Shown here: piece by piece, positions 1-9,297 of the stretch
Position numbering within the stretch: position 1 is the stretch's first letter
Layout of the letters: every line of letters begins with the position of its first letter
NCBI RefSeq assembly: GCF_015594925.2
Contig: NZ_CP087590.1
Span: 2,976,001 to 3,040,000 of the forward strand
Source of the DNA: Vibrio sp. VB16
GTDB lineage: Bacteria; Pseudomonadota; Gammaproteobacteria; Enterobacterales; Vibrionaceae
Direction of reading: 5' to 3'
Length of the DNA stretch: 64,000 bases
Position numbers and translations under genes: made by a program
The notes under the pieces: model-generated
Database searches by the model: none
What the model saw: only the letters and a program-made list of their open reading frames with translations
What the model was told of the DNA's origin: nothing

Positions 1-26
1 AACCGCTTTAGCTCAAAAATTATTTC

Positions 27-971
27 TCAAGTCACATTTTTAATTTGTAACTCCTTGGGCACTTCAAAGAACATATTCTCTTTCCTGCCTTGAACTTCTT
101 CTACTTCCGTTGCTCCCAATTCTCTTATTTTATTAAGAATCTGGTCTACAAGCTCTTCAGGTGCAGATGCACCAGCGGTCACACCAATTTTGGTCACATT
201 TTCAAACCACTCGGCTCGAATGTCCTCCGGACAATCGGTTAAGTATCCTTTTGTGCCCAGTTTTTCTGCAAGCTCTTTTAACCGCGTAGAGTTCGAGGAG
301 TTTTTTGAACCAACGACAACCAATACATCCACCTCCAAAGATAAACCACGAACAGCATCTTGTCTGTTTTGTGTTGCATAACAAATATCGTCTTTTCGAG
401 GACCTTGAATACTGGGATAGACTTCTCTCAACCTGTCTATCACACTGGCTGTTTCATCAACCGATAACGTAGTTTGGCTTACATAATGCAGCTCACTCGG
501 ATTCTTAACCACAAGCTTATCTACATCTTCAGGCCTCTCCACGAGGTACATGCCACCATTGTCACTCGCATACTGTCCCATTGTCCCTTCAACCTCGGGA
601 TGACCCGCATGACCAATTAGAACCACTTCCATATTTTTTTTGCTCGCTCTCGCGACTTCCATATGCACCTTGGTAACCAATGGGCATGTCGCGTCAAAGA
701 CCGTTAAATCGCGAGATTTTGCCTCTTCCCGAACGGCTTGCGATACGCCATGAGCAGAAAAAATAACGATGTTATCATCTGGCACTTCACTGAGTTCTTC
801 AACAAAGACGGCACCTCGCTGTTTAAGCCCTTCAACGACGAAACGGTTATGTACCACCTCATGTCTTACATAGATTGGTGTTTGATATAAATCTAATGCG
901 CGCTCTACGATGCTGATTGCACGATCAACTCCGGCACAAAATCCTCTAGGATTAGCGAGTAATACTTTCAT
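27..971 (-). CDS. ispH: 4-hydroxy-3-methylbut-2-enyl diphosphate reductase IspH
   Basis: Last enzyme of the MEP isoprenoid pathway: a [4Fe-4S] protein that reduces HMBPP to IPP and DMAPP in the cytosol. The 314-residue product has the family's usual length and the three cluster-binding cysteines in their usual settings: RGFCAGVDRA (Cys12), DATCPLV (about Cys96) and ICYATQNRQ (about Cys197). It is the last gene of the minus-strand run ribF-ileS-lspA-fkpB-ispH known from E. coli, and follows fkpB by 28 bases, so the two are probably co-transcribed. The start is ATG. The assignment is very secure. Confidence 0.97.
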   Translation of the reverse strand: MKVLLANPRGFCAGVDRAISIVERALDLYQTPIYVRHEVVHNRFVVEGLKQRGAVFVEELSEVPDDNIVIFSAHGVSQAVREEAKSRDLTVFDATCPLVTKVHMEVARASKKNMEVVLIGHAGHPEVEGTMGQYASDNGGMYLVERPEDVDKLVVKNPSELHYVSQTTLSVDETASVIDRLREVYPSIQGPRKDDICYATQNRQDAVRGLSLEVDVLVVVGSKNSSNSTRLKELAEKLGTKGYLTDCPEDIRAEWFENVTKIGVTAGASAPEELVDQILNKIRELGATEVEEVQGRKENMFFEVPKELQIKNVT

Positions 972-999
972 TAATTTGCTCTTGATATATCTTTAGCAT

Positions 1000-1464
1000 T
1001 TATTCTACCGATAATATTTCAACTTCAAAGGTAACATCTTGTCCAGCTAAAGGGTGATTAAAGTCAACGGTAACGGAATTACCTGCTATATCGGTTATTA
1101 TACCGGGAATTTCCATTCCATCAGGTCCAGAAAAGGCCATTATCGTACCAACTTCAACGGCGGCATCACCAACAAATTTTGCTTTGTCCATATGATGTAT
1201 ATTATCTGGATTTGCCGAACCGAATGCATCTGCGGCCTTCAGCTCAACTACTTTAGTATCACCAGGAGATAAACCGATAAGATGACTCTCGAAATTTTCG
1301 CTAAGGCTACCATCACCAATAGCTAGTTGAGCCGGTTTACCCATATTATGAGTTGAGTCTGCAACCGAGCCATTACTTAGCTTGATTGTAAAATGCAGAG
1401 TGACCGTGCTATTGGATGCAATAGTTGAGTTGTCTAAAGTGACATTAGTTTGAATTTGAGACAT
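1000..1464 (-). CDS. fkpB: FKBP-type peptidyl-prolyl isomerase FkpB (SlpA)
   Basis: A small cytosolic prolyl isomerase/chaperone of the SlyD/SlpA group. The 154-residue protein opens with the FKBP strand (LHFTIKLSNGSVADST), contains the IF-type insert around residues 70-120 (FGSANPDNIHHM, EVGTIMAFSGPDG) and ends with the second FKBP half (VTVDFNHPLAGQDVTFEVEIL). It lacks the His/Cys-rich metal tail of SlyD, which favours FkpB. It lies between an orphan antitoxin-like gene and ispH. In E. coli fkpB directly follows lspA; here a terminator and an extra gene intervene. Confidence 0.93.
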   Translation of the reverse strand: MSQIQTNVTLDNSTIASNSTVTLHFTIKLSNGSVADSTHNMGKPAQLAIGDGSLSENFESHLIGLSPGDTKVVELKAADAFGSANPDNIHHMDKAKFVGDAAVEVGTIMAFSGPDGMEIPGIITDIAGNSVTVDFNHPLAGQDVTFEVEILSVE

Positions 1465-1582
1465 GGGTTAAGGCATTCCTTAGTGAAAATAAAGACTTTC
1501 CATTTCTCTATTTAACCACCAAGTGAAGATATAAAAAACCACAAGTTTATTCAGGACGTAAGAGTTGTGAGAAAGAGCAGCG

Positions 1583-1876
1583 TTAGATGCCCATCAATTC
1601 ATTGAAGAAACGGCTTTCAGTATCGGCAAACAACATATCTTCTTTCTGAAGATCTTGCGTTGGAACTCGGATTTGAGAAGAAGCATTATTTCCATACATA
1701 CATGACTCTAGTTGCTTCGCCTTTAGATGAAAGGGGATATCTCCCTGCTCAACAACAGACTCAGTAAACAATGTTAAAGCCTCGCGTGGAGTAAGGCCTG
1801 CATCCTGACATACTTTTGCAAAAGCCGCTTTTGTCTTGCTATCAACAGGACTCAATTTTAGATTATCGTTACGCAT
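1583..1876 (-). CDS. RelB/DinJ-family antitoxin-like protein, no toxin partner visible
   Basis: A 97-residue protein whose N-terminal half reads like the RelB/DinJ ribbon-helix-helix dimerisation region: VDSKTKAAFAKVCQDAGLTP, then EALTLFTESVVEQGDIPFHL, matching the pattern '..K..A..i....GLtp.eAi.lF...vv..g.iPF.l'. The remaining ~45 residues resemble nothing I recognise. I chose the ATG at 1876 over an in-frame ATG eight codons upstream because GAGAGGGG lies seven bases before it. No toxin ORF follows in the 118 bases before fkpB, so this is an orphan or a domesticated regulator. It interrupts the usual lspA-fkpB junction. Confidence 0.6.
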   Translation of the reverse strand: MRNDNLKLSPVDSKTKAAFAKVCQDAGLTPREALTLFTESVVEQGDIPFHLKAKQLESCMYGNNASSQIRVPTQDLQKEDMLFADTESRFFNELMGI

Positions 1877-2112
1877 GTCACGGCCCCTCTCATTAATCAT
1901 TTTGTCATTTATTCCATTCTAGCTTGAATCAACACAGAATCCCATACCATTAAATAAGATAAATTACACCAGAACAATTGTCTCAATTTTAAGAATAACT
2001 AAAAATAACACAAGAAGTAAGGCGTTAGAAGGCTTCTAGGTTGGATCTTTACACCTAATTAAGAATATTTTATGTAATAAAAAGAGAACCAAATCACATT
2101 TTAAAATACATA

Positions 2113-2147
2113 AAAAAACACCAGAGGATTAATCTCTGGTGTTTTTT
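2113..2147 (-). terminator. Rho-independent terminator after lspA
   Basis: Perfect 14-base arms (AAAAAACACCAGAG / CTCTGGTGTTTTTT) around a 7-base loop, with A and T tracts on both sides. It lies just past the lspA stop in the minus direction and would end the ribF-ileS-lspA transcript, giving the antitoxin-like gene, fkpB and ispH their own promoter in the 1877-2112 stretch, which otherwise holds only AT-rich DNA. Confidence 0.85.
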
Positions 2148-2174
2148 AAAATTAGTTAAGCAATTCCTTACTGA

Positions 2175-2678
2175 CTAATCGCTTTTTCTGCTCCTAAACC
2201 CGTCTAATATAATCATTGCCGCACCGATGCAAATAGTGCTATCCGCTAGATTAAATGCAGGCCAGTGATAGGTACCCCAAAACAGATCAAGATAGTCAAT
2301 TACAAAGCCGTGAACGATTCGGTCGAAAACATTACCAATCGCACCACCAATTATCATTGCATAAGCAATGTTATTCCATTTCTCTTTTGCAGGAAGTTTG
2401 CTCATCCAAAAAATAAGCAATCCACTGACAAAGAAAGCAATACTGGCAAAAAACCATCTTTGCCAACCTGCTTCTTCACTCAGAAAACTAAATGCAGCAC
2501 CATAATTATGTACATAAAGTAGGTTAAAGAAAGGCGTTATCTCTATTCGATTCGCCCAACCGTAATCCATTTTATCCATCACCAATAACTTGATACCGAT
2601 ATCAACAACAAACACCAGAGCCGCCAGCCAAAGCCAACGCACTCCAGATTGTCTAATTGCCAGTGATTTAACGTTCAT
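2175..2678 (-). CDS. lspA: Lipoprotein signal peptidase (signal peptidase II)
   Basis: Inner-membrane aspartyl protease that removes the signal peptide from diacylglyceryl-prolipoproteins, acting after Lgt (also in this window). The 167-residue protein has four hydrophobic segments and the two catalytic aspartates in conserved blocks: GGAIGNVFDRIVHGFVIDYLD and FNLADSTICIGA. The N-box with the conserved asparagine/alanine stretch (VHNYGAAFSFL) is also present. It follows ileS by 12 bases, the usual ileS-lspA pair. Confidence 0.97.
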   Translation of the reverse strand: MNVKSLAIRQSGVRWLWLAALVFVVDIGIKLLVMDKMDYGWANRIEITPFFNLLYVHNYGAAFSFLSEEAGWQRWFFASIAFFVSGLLIFWMSKLPAKEKWNNIAYAMIIGGAIGNVFDRIVHGFVIDYLDLFWGTYHWPAFNLADSTICIGAAMIILDGFRSRKSD

Positions 2679-2690
2679 ATCTACCTTTAA

Positions 2691-5522
2691 CTAAACGAAA
2701 TGACGCTCTTCTCCGTCACCTTCAACGTTTGTAACACAGCGACCACAGATATTCTCGTGACCATTCACCGTGCCTACATCTGCAACATGGTGCCAACAGC
2801 GCTCACATTTCTCAGCTTCAGAAGCTTTAACTTCTACATAGAGACCTTCGACTTCCGTCGCCTGTGCTTCATTTGATTTTTCATCAATTGATTTAACGGC
2901 TGCTTTTGAAGTCAATAAAACGAAACGTAATTCATCTTCAAGTTTGTTTAATTTCTGTGCTAACGCACTATCAACATACAAGGTTACTTCGGCTTGCAGA
3001 GCACCACCAATCACTTTTTCTTTACGAGCAACTTCCAGAAGTTTATTCACCGCCCCGCGGACAGCTTGAACGTCATTCCAGAACTCATCATTTAGCTCTT
3101 CACCATCTGATATTCCAAATAGCCCGTCAAACCACTCTTCTGTGAACACGTATTGATTGCGCTTGCCAGGCATTTCATTCCATATCTCATCAGCAGTGAA
3201 TGACATGATTGGAGCCATCCAACGAACCAATGCTTCTACAATGTAATACAATGCCGTCTGACAGCTACGTTGAGCGTTACCACCATGTTTAGCGGTATAC
3301 TGGCGATCCTTGATCACATCGAGATAGAACGAACCCATTTCGATAGAGCAGAACTGCATCAAACGTTGCGTTACTCCATGTGTATTATATTCATCGTACG
3401 CTTTCTCAATTTCATCTTGTGCTGCTTTTGCACGACCGACAGCCCAACGATCGATTGCAACCATATCTTCTACTGGCACAAGATCTGTTTCTGGATTGAA
3501 CCCATTTAGATTCGCTAGGAAGAATCGAGCGGTATTACGAATGCGGCGATAGGCATCTGCACTACGTTTTAAGATCTCATCAGACACGGCCACTTCACCA
3601 GTGTAATCTGTTGAAGCAACCCACAAACGGAGAATATCCGCACCTAATCGGTTAGTGACATCCTTCGGAGCCACGACGTTACCAATAGATTTAGACATCT
3701 TGCGGCCATTGCCATCTACCACAAAGCCGTGAGTTAGCACTTGCTTATAAGGAGCAACACCTTTCATAGCAACAGCAGATATCATTGATGACTGGAACCA
3801 ACCACGATGCTGATCTGAGCCCTCTAGGTACATATCTGCACTATGGCCGTTAAACTCTTCTCTATTGTCTACAACCGAATAGTGAGTGACACCAGAATCA
3901 AACCAGACATCCAAAGTATCGAGTACTTTTTCGTATTTAGTTGCGTCGTCGTCACCAAGCAGTTCGGCAGGATCAACATCCCACCATGCTTGAATGCCTT
4001 TTTCTTCTACCAGCTTAGCTACTTTTTCAATAAGTTCTGGGGAATTAGGATGAAGTTCTGCCGTCTCTTTATGAACAAACAAAGCAATCGGAACACCCCA
4101 AGTACGCTGACGAGAAATACACCATTCTGGGCGGCCTTCTATCATCCCTTCAATGCGACTTTGACCCCAATCAGGGATCCACTGAACACCTTTAACCGCT
4201 TCTAGTGCTTTTGCACGTAGACCGGCTTGATCCATAGACACAAACCATTGTGGCGTGGCCCGGAAAATGATTGGTGTTTTATGACGCCAACAATGTGGGT
4301 AGCTGTGCTCATACGCATGATGATGCAATAAAGCACCATGCTCTTTTAGAACCTCTAAAACAGAATCGTTGGCTTTGAATACATGTTGACCTGCAAAAAA
4401 TTCTGTATCTGGTAAAAATACACCGTTTGAACCAACAGGGTTGGCAGTTTCAAGTCCATATTGCTGGCCAACAACGAAATCTTCTTGGCCATGGCCAGGT
4501 GCAGTATGTACAACACCGGTGCCCGCTTCGGTCGTTACGTGATCACCAAGGATAACAGGGACATCAAAATCGTAAAACGGGTGCTTAAAACGAACAAGCT
4601 CTAGATCTTCACCAGTCGCAAAACCAAGGTTGTGGTAGTGTTCGATACCAGTACGATCCATCACTTCTTTTGCTAACTCAGATGCAACGATGAGGCGTTG
4701 TGGCTTATCACCTTCTACCTGAATTAGAACATATTCTAGATCCGCTCTAACAGTTACCGCACGGTTAGCCGGCAATGTCCATGGAGTTGTCGTCCAGATA
4801 ACAATAGATACGTCACCTTGACCTTCGTGATCTTTAATTAAAGCAAACTTCTCAACAACCGTTGCTTCATCTTTCGCTGCAAATTTCACATCAATAGATG
4901 GGGAGATTTTATCTTTATACTCCACTTCTGCTTCTGCAAGAGCAGAACCACAATCTGTACACCAATGAACAGGTTTGAAACCCTTCAATAGATGGCCTTG
5001 ATCTGCAATTTTTCCTAGTGCTCTAATGATGTTAGCTTCTGTACCAAAGTCCATTGTGCGATAAGGTTTATCCCACTCGCCCAATATTCCGAGACGTTTA
5101 AAGCTCTCCTTTTGCCCTTCAACTTGCACCGCAGCATATTGGCGACATTTCTCACGAAACTCTGCTGCCGTTACTTTTTGTCCTGGTTTGCCTACTTTCT
5201 TCTCTACCATTAATTCTATAGGTAGACCGTGGCAATCCCAACCCGGAACGTAAGGTGCATCGTATCCAGCAAGGGTTTTAGATTTAATAATAATGTCTTT
5301 AAGAATCTTATTTAATGCATGACCGATATGAATATCACCATTGGCGTAAGGAGGGCCATCGTGCAATATAAAAGATTTTTTGCCTTTCTTAGCTTTACGG
5401 ATTTCACCGTAAAGATCTTCTTTATACCAACGCTTAAGCATTTCTGGCTCACGATTGGCCAAGTTACCGCGCATTGGAAACCCTGTTTCTGGTAAATTCA
5501 GGGTATCTTTATAGTCTGTCAT
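2691..5522 (-). CDS. ileS: Isoleucyl-tRNA synthetase
   Basis: Class I aminoacyl-tRNA synthetase charging tRNA(Ile), with an editing (CP1) domain. The 943-residue protein has the HIGH motif at residues 65-68 (GDIHIGHALNK), the KMSKS loop (GRKMSKSIGN) around residue 605, the anticodon-binding region (TARFFLANLNGF, then the Trp-rich ALVRWMAPIMSFTADEIW) and a C-terminal four-cysteine zinc site (CERCWHHVA...ICGRCV). Full length for the bacterial zinc-containing type. It lies between ribF and lspA in the conserved operon. Confidence 0.98.
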   Translation of the reverse strand: MTDYKDTLNLPETGFPMRGNLANREPEMLKRWYKEDLYGEIRKAKKGKKSFILHDGPPYANGDIHIGHALNKILKDIIIKSKTLAGYDAPYVPGWDCHGLPIELMVEKKVGKPGQKVTAAEFREKCRQYAAVQVEGQKESFKRLGILGEWDKPYRTMDFGTEANIIRALGKIADQGHLLKGFKPVHWCTDCGSALAEAEVEYKDKISPSIDVKFAAKDEATVVEKFALIKDHEGQGDVSIVIWTTTPWTLPANRAVTVRADLEYVLIQVEGDKPQRLIVASELAKEVMDRTGIEHYHNLGFATGEDLELVRFKHPFYDFDVPVILGDHVTTEAGTGVVHTAPGHGQEDFVVGQQYGLETANPVGSNGVFLPDTEFFAGQHVFKANDSVLEVLKEHGALLHHHAYEHSYPHCWRHKTPIIFRATPQWFVSMDQAGLRAKALEAVKGVQWIPDWGQSRIEGMIEGRPEWCISRQRTWGVPIALFVHKETAELHPNSPELIEKVAKLVEEKGIQAWWDVDPAELLGDDDATKYEKVLDTLDVWFDSGVTHYSVVDNREEFNGHSADMYLEGSDQHRGWFQSSMISAVAMKGVAPYKQVLTHGFVVDGNGRKMSKSIGNVVAPKDVTNRLGADILRLWVASTDYTGEVAVSDEILKRSADAYRRIRNTARFFLANLNGFNPETDLVPVEDMVAIDRWAVGRAKAAQDEIEKAYDEYNTHGVTQRLMQFCSIEMGSFYLDVIKDRQYTAKHGGNAQRSCQTALYYIVEALVRWMAPIMSFTADEIWNEMPGKRNQYVFTEEWFDGLFGISDGEELNDEFWNDVQAVRGAVNKLLEVARKEKVIGGALQAEVTLYVDSALAQKLNKLEDELRFVLLTSKAAVKSIDEKSNEAQATEVEGLYVEVKASEAEKCERCWHHVADVGTVNGHENICGRCVTNVEGDGEERHFV

Positions 5523-5580
5523 TGATTCTTAATTCCGTTATCTTGGGCGAGCGTTAGACATTATTTAACCGACATTTCGG

Positions 5581-6516
5581 CTAATTCTCTAGCTGATGCA
5601 ACCACACCCTTGCTGCTTCAGCATCCATTTTTATTTGTTGTTTCAATGCTTCGAACGAATCGAAACGTTTTTCATCTCGAAGTTTCTTTAATAGAGCAAC
5701 TTCGAGCTGCTTTCCATATAAGTTATCACTAAAATCAAATAGGTGTACTTCTAACTGTTGACGGACACCATTTACCGTAGGCCGCTGACCTATATTCGCA
5801 ACACCACCAATAGGCTTATTGCCGATACCATGTACTTGTACTACATACACACCGGATACAGGTGAAACACAACGCTTTAACGGTATATTAGCCGTTGGAA
5901 AGCCGATGGTTCTGCCTAGTTTTTGTCCATGCGACACACGACCATTGATACTGTATGCTCGGCCAAGCAGCATTTCCGCCGCCGCTAAGTCATTGTCGCT
6001 AAGCGCCTTTCTAATAGCCGTACTACTGACTCTTTGTTCTTGCACACAAAAGCTTTGTGTACTCACGACTTCAAAGCCATATTTTATGCCCGCTTCTTGA
6101 AGCATAGAGAAGTTTCCTGCTCTATCTTTACCAAAGCAAAAATCATCGCCTACAACCAAAAACTTAACACCCAACCGCTTGACTAATAAGTCACGGATAA
6201 ATGACTCAGCTGACCATTCGGCGAAACGCTTGTTAAAGTTAACACACAGTAATCGGTCAACGTTCAGCTTCTTCAGTTGAACATACTTGTCGCGTAAGCG
6301 ACTGAGCCTTGCTGGTGCCCTATCTCTGGCAAAAAGCTCCATCGGCTGAGGCTCAAAAGTCATGACGGTTGAGACAAGATCCAGAAGCTTAGCTTGATGA
6401 GCAACCTGACTTAATACTTTCGAGTGTCCTAAATGAACCCCATCAAAATTACCAATAGTCAGAACGCACCCTTTATGATGCGCTTTTATATTGTGAATGC
6501 CTCGAATCAGTTCCAT
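5581..6516 (-). CDS. ribF: Bifunctional riboflavin kinase / FAD synthetase
   Basis: Converts riboflavin to FMN and FMN to FAD. The nucleotidyltransferase domain is at the N terminus (TIGNFDGVHLGHSKV near residue 21) and the flavokinase domain at the C terminus (GRVSHGQKLGRTIGFPTANI). At 311 residues it is of normal length. It precedes ileS by 58 bases. I see no FMN riboswitch upstream, and none is expected for ribF in this group. Confidence 0.97.
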   Translation of the reverse strand: MELIRGIHNIKAHHKGCVLTIGNFDGVHLGHSKVLSQVAHQAKLLDLVSTVMTFEPQPMELFARDRAPARLSRLRDKYVQLKKLNVDRLLCVNFNKRFAEWSAESFIRDLLVKRLGVKFLVVGDDFCFGKDRAGNFSMLQEAGIKYGFEVVSTQSFCVQEQRVSSTAIRKALSDNDLAAAEMLLGRAYSINGRVSHGQKLGRTIGFPTANIPLKRCVSPVSGVYVVQVHGIGNKPIGGVANIGQRPTVNGVRQQLEVHLFDFSDNLYGKQLEVALLKKLRDEKRFDSFEALKQQIKMDAEAARVWLHQLEN

Positions 6517-6682
6517 TGGATCAATTACAAACTCAAATTTATTAATATCATTAGTGCGAAACCGACGGATTATATACCAAACATCCTTTGTCCGTAACTG
6601 CTTTTATAGCTAAGCAACGTAACACATTTCCTTTAATATCCAAGAATATTATTAGGAGGGTGCCTTTTAAAGAAAAAAACCG

Positions 6683-8242
6683 CTATTTAATGGGTGATAA
6701 TTGACTCATACGAACACCCAATAACACTGCCGTAAGTAGGTACGTTATCCCCCCTGCCCCGATCAAGGCTGCGAGTACCATCACTCGCTCCATTAATGTC
6801 CAATCAAGCCACAAAGCAATATCGGGTAACTGCCAACGGAGGACATAGACCATCACTATCCCTGCGACAACTAAACGCAGTACAAACATCATAGTTTGCT
6901 TAGAGCATCGGTACACATCGGCCATGTGCAAACCACGATACAGTAGCGCCATATTTACAAATGCAGACAGAGCGGTTGCCATCGCTAAACCTACATAGCC
7001 ATAAAAATAGGCAAAAATAGCATTGAAGACCATATTTGATATCATCGCAATGATGCCATATTTCACAGGCGTTCTTGTATCTTGTCGCGAATAATATCCT
7101 GGCGCGAGCACCTTAATAAGCATAAAATTGAGCAAGCCAGATGCATAGGCAAATAGAGACAATGAGGCTTGCTGAACATCATATACGGAAAACTCTCCAC
7201 GCATAAAAAGTACCATTAACATAGGCTTAGCTAACAACATCAATCCGAGCATTGCAGGAAGGCCTAGCAACACAACCATGCGAACACCCCAGTCCATCGT
7301 ATTTTTAAAGCCGATGCTATGAGCGTCAACATGATTACGCGAAAGCGCAGGAAGGATGACCGTTGCAATTGCAATACCGAACAAACCCAGAGGAAACTCT
7401 AAAAGACGATCAGAGTAATACAGCCAACTAATAGAACCAGTCCCTAAAAAGCTGGCAATAAACGTATCCAACAGAAGGTTAATTTGACTAACAGAGACAC
7501 CAAATAATGCTGGAATCATCAAGGTACGTATCTTAACCACACCAGGTTCACTCCAACCCCACTGCGGTTTCACTAACATTTTTTCCTTCATCAAAAATGG
7601 AATTTGAAACATAAATTGAACCGCTCCCCCCAAAAACACCCCAATGGCGAGACCAATTTCCGGTTGTGCTAGGTTTGGCGAGATAAATAGGGCAGAACCA
7701 ATAATCATCACATTAAGAAATACCGGAGTGAAAGACGATACGGCGAACTTTCCTAAGGTATTTAATATTGCCCCTGAAAGTGCAACAAATGTGATAAACC
7801 AGAGATAGGGGAACGTAATTTTCAACATCAAACTGGCAAGTTCAAACTTGTGTGCCGAAGGGCTATCGTTAAGCCAATCGATGTACCAACCTGCGCCAAA
7901 AAGAGCAGTGACAACGCCAGATCCTACTACGCCAAACAAAGTCACTATCGTGACTAACACCCCTAATGTACCCGACACCTTTGCGATCAGTTCTCGCGTT
8001 TTTTCTTTATCATCAAGCGCTTGGTATTCGGTCAATACGGGAACAAATGCCTGAGAAAATGCGCCTTCAGCAAATAGACGCCTTAAAAAATTCGGAATTT
8101 TGTTGGCAAAGAAGAATACATCCGCACTTGCCCCTGCGCCCATGAGATTCGCGACAACCACATCACGAACTAATCCCAACACACGTGAAATGAGCGTCAT
8201 TGCACTAACAATTAAGCCTGACTTTAGGAGTCGCTTGCTCAC
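6683..8242 (-). CDS. murJ: Lipid II flippase MurJ (MviN)
   Basis: Polytopic inner-membrane protein of the MOP superfamily that flips lipid II for peptidoglycan synthesis. The N terminus after the chosen start, SKRLLKSGLIVSAMTLISRV, followed by GLVRDVVVANLMGAG and FRLRRLFAEGAFSQAFVP-type sequence (PNFLRRLFAEGAFSQAFVPV), is diagnostic; about 14 membrane helices follow. I start at GTG 8242 because AAGAGGTG lies just upstream and homologues begin there; an in-frame ATG at 8299 would add 19 residues without support. Length 519 residues. Confidence 0.95.
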   Translation of the reverse strand: MSKRLLKSGLIVSAMTLISRVLGLVRDVVVANLMGAGASADVFFFANKIPNFLRRLFAEGAFSQAFVPVLTEYQALDDKEKTRELIAKVSGTLGVLVTIVTLFGVVGSGVVTALFGAGWYIDWLNDSPSAHKFELASLMLKITFPYLWFITFVALSGAILNTLGKFAVSSFTPVFLNVMIIGSALFISPNLAQPEIGLAIGVFLGGAVQFMFQIPFLMKEKMLVKPQWGWSEPGVVKIRTLMIPALFGVSVSQINLLLDTFIASFLGTGSISWLYYSDRLLEFPLGLFGIAIATVILPALSRNHVDAHSIGFKNTMDWGVRMVVLLGLPAMLGLMLLAKPMLMVLFMRGEFSVYDVQQASLSLFAYASGLLNFMLIKVLAPGYYSRQDTRTPVKYGIIAMISNMVFNAIFAYFYGYVGLAMATALSAFVNMALLYRGLHMADVYRCSKQTMMFVLRLVVAGIVMVYVLRWQLPDIALWLDWTLMERVMVLAALIGAGGITYLLTAVLLGVRMSQLSPIK

Positions 8243-8423
8243 AAACACCTCTTTTATATAGATAATTAGGGACGTTATACACCAGAATCTCACAACCATC
8301 CATATTGGTTGGTTTATTTAATGGCATTGGCATAGAAATACTGTTAGAATCCCGCCATCTTAACCGCGTTAACCTAACTATTCCAAAAATTGTGTGGATT
8401 AGCTGGGTTTTTGCACAAATCAT

Positions 8424-8452
8424 TTGACATATTGGCGATAAAGAGGCATATT
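8424..8452 (+). promoter_or_regulatory. Sigma-70 promoter of rpsT
   Basis: Perfect -35 TTGACA (8424-8429), a 17-base spacer and a -10-like CATATT (8447-8452), ending 47 bases before the rpsT start codon. Ribosomal protein genes normally have such strong promoters. Confidence 0.7.
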
Positions 8453-8499
8453 CCTCCGCCTTAAATTGTCACCAAACTAAGTTTCTGGGAGTTAGACCC

Positions 8500-8760
8500 T
8501 TGGCAAACAGTAAATCTGCTAAGAAGCGCGCTATCCAAGCTGAGAAACGTCGTCAGCATAATGCTAGTCGTCGTTCTATGATGCGCACTTACATGAAAAA
8601 AACAATCGCCGCTATTGAAGCTGGCGATAAAGAAGCTGCAACAACTGCATTAGCAGTAGTTTCACCAATTCTAGACCGTATGGCGAATAAAGGCGTTATT
8701 CATAAGAATAAAGCTGCACGTCATAAGTCTCGTTTCGCTTCTGCAATCAAAGCACTTTAA
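8500..8760 (+). CDS. rpsT: 30S ribosomal protein S20
   Basis: Small basic ribosomal protein binding 16S rRNA. The 86-residue sequence ANSKSAKKRAIQAEKRRQHN, the central KKTIAAIEAGDKEAA stretch and the C-terminal NKAARHKSRFASAIKAL are typical. The start codon is TTG, preceded by GGGAG at 8488-8492. E. coli rpsT also starts with UUG, where the weak codon is part of autogenous translational control, so this looks like a conserved regulatory feature. Transcribed divergently from murJ and followed by a strong terminator. Confidence 0.98.
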   Translation: MANSKSAKKRAIQAEKRRQHNASRRSMMRTYMKKTIAAIEAGDKEAATTALAVVSPILDRMANKGVIHKNKAARHKSRFASAIKAL

Positions 8761-8799
8761 TTAACCCTAGGGTTTTTAAAAGATTTGATTTAAGATAAA

Positions 8800-8825
8800 A
8801 AAAACCGGCGATTGCCGGTTTTTTT
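8800..8825 (+). terminator. Bidirectional terminator between rpsT and hlyU
   Basis: AAAAACCGGC and GCCGGTTTTTT arms around a GATT loop, with A and T tracts at both ends. It lies between convergent rpsT and hlyU and can serve both. Confidence 0.9.
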
Positions 8826-8851
8826 ATATCTGTAATTTGAGAATTATAAGC

Positions 8852-9148
8852 TCAAGAGCCGCAATACAAAGAATGAAGCAAGCGAATCATCTCTTTAACT
8901 TCGCGACTATATAGCGAATAGTATACTGTCTGTGCCTCTTTTCTTGTCGAAACAAGCCCATCTCGTCTTAACCATGCTAAGTGTTGAGACAAAGCGGATT
9001 GACTGAGGCTTAGTTTAGTACACAGTTCACCTACAGATAATTCCTGATCATGCAATATACAAAGGATTTGTAACCTTCTTTCGTTCGCCATCGCTTTCAA
9101 TAAAGCAACGGCTTGAGCAGAATTTTTTTCCATATCCTGTAGGTTCAT
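8852..9148 (-). CDS. hlyU: HlyU, ArsR/SmtB-family transcriptional regulator
   Basis: A 98-residue winged-helix protein that in V. cholerae and V. vulnificus activates haemolysin/RTX toxin genes by relieving H-NS. The core ERRLQILCILHDQELSVGEL, then LSLSQSALSQHLAWLRRDGL and VSTRKEAQTVYYSLYS matches HlyU closely from memory. It has no metal-binding ELCV box: the equivalent reads ELCTKL. Cys30 and Cys96, candidates for redox control, are present. The rpsT-hlyU-nhaR neighbourhood is that of vibrios. ATG start preceded by GGAG. Confidence 0.93.
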   Translation of the reverse strand: MNLQDMEKNSAQAVALLKAMANERRLQILCILHDQELSVGELCTKLSLSQSALSQHLAWLRRDGLVSTRKEAQTVYYSLYSREVKEMIRLLHSLYCGS

Positions 9149-9297
9149 TTCGCAATCTCCATCAAACTTAAACTAGCTAGGAATGTCATTGGTTAACTCA
9201 TCTATTCTTGTAATGTAACTGTTTTTTCCCAATAATAGCGATACAAACTACCGCTATATGACGCTTTCGGCAAGTATCTACACAAGAAAACACTAAT

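Noticed and set aside
1465..1900. Complete type II toxin-antitoxin module
   Set aside because: Only the antitoxin-like gene exists; the 118 bases after it hold no toxin ORF.
3843..4205. 120-codon plus-strand ORF inside ileS
   Set aside because: Shadow of ileS in the opposite strand; no ribosome-binding site and no family resemblance.
6517..6682. FMN riboswitch near ribF
   Set aside because: No RFN-element sequence blocks are visible; ribF of this lineage is not normally riboswitch controlled.
8205..8423. 72-codon minus-strand ORF between murJ and rpsT
   Set aside because: It overlaps the murJ start in another frame, has no plausible start signal and covers promoter DNA.
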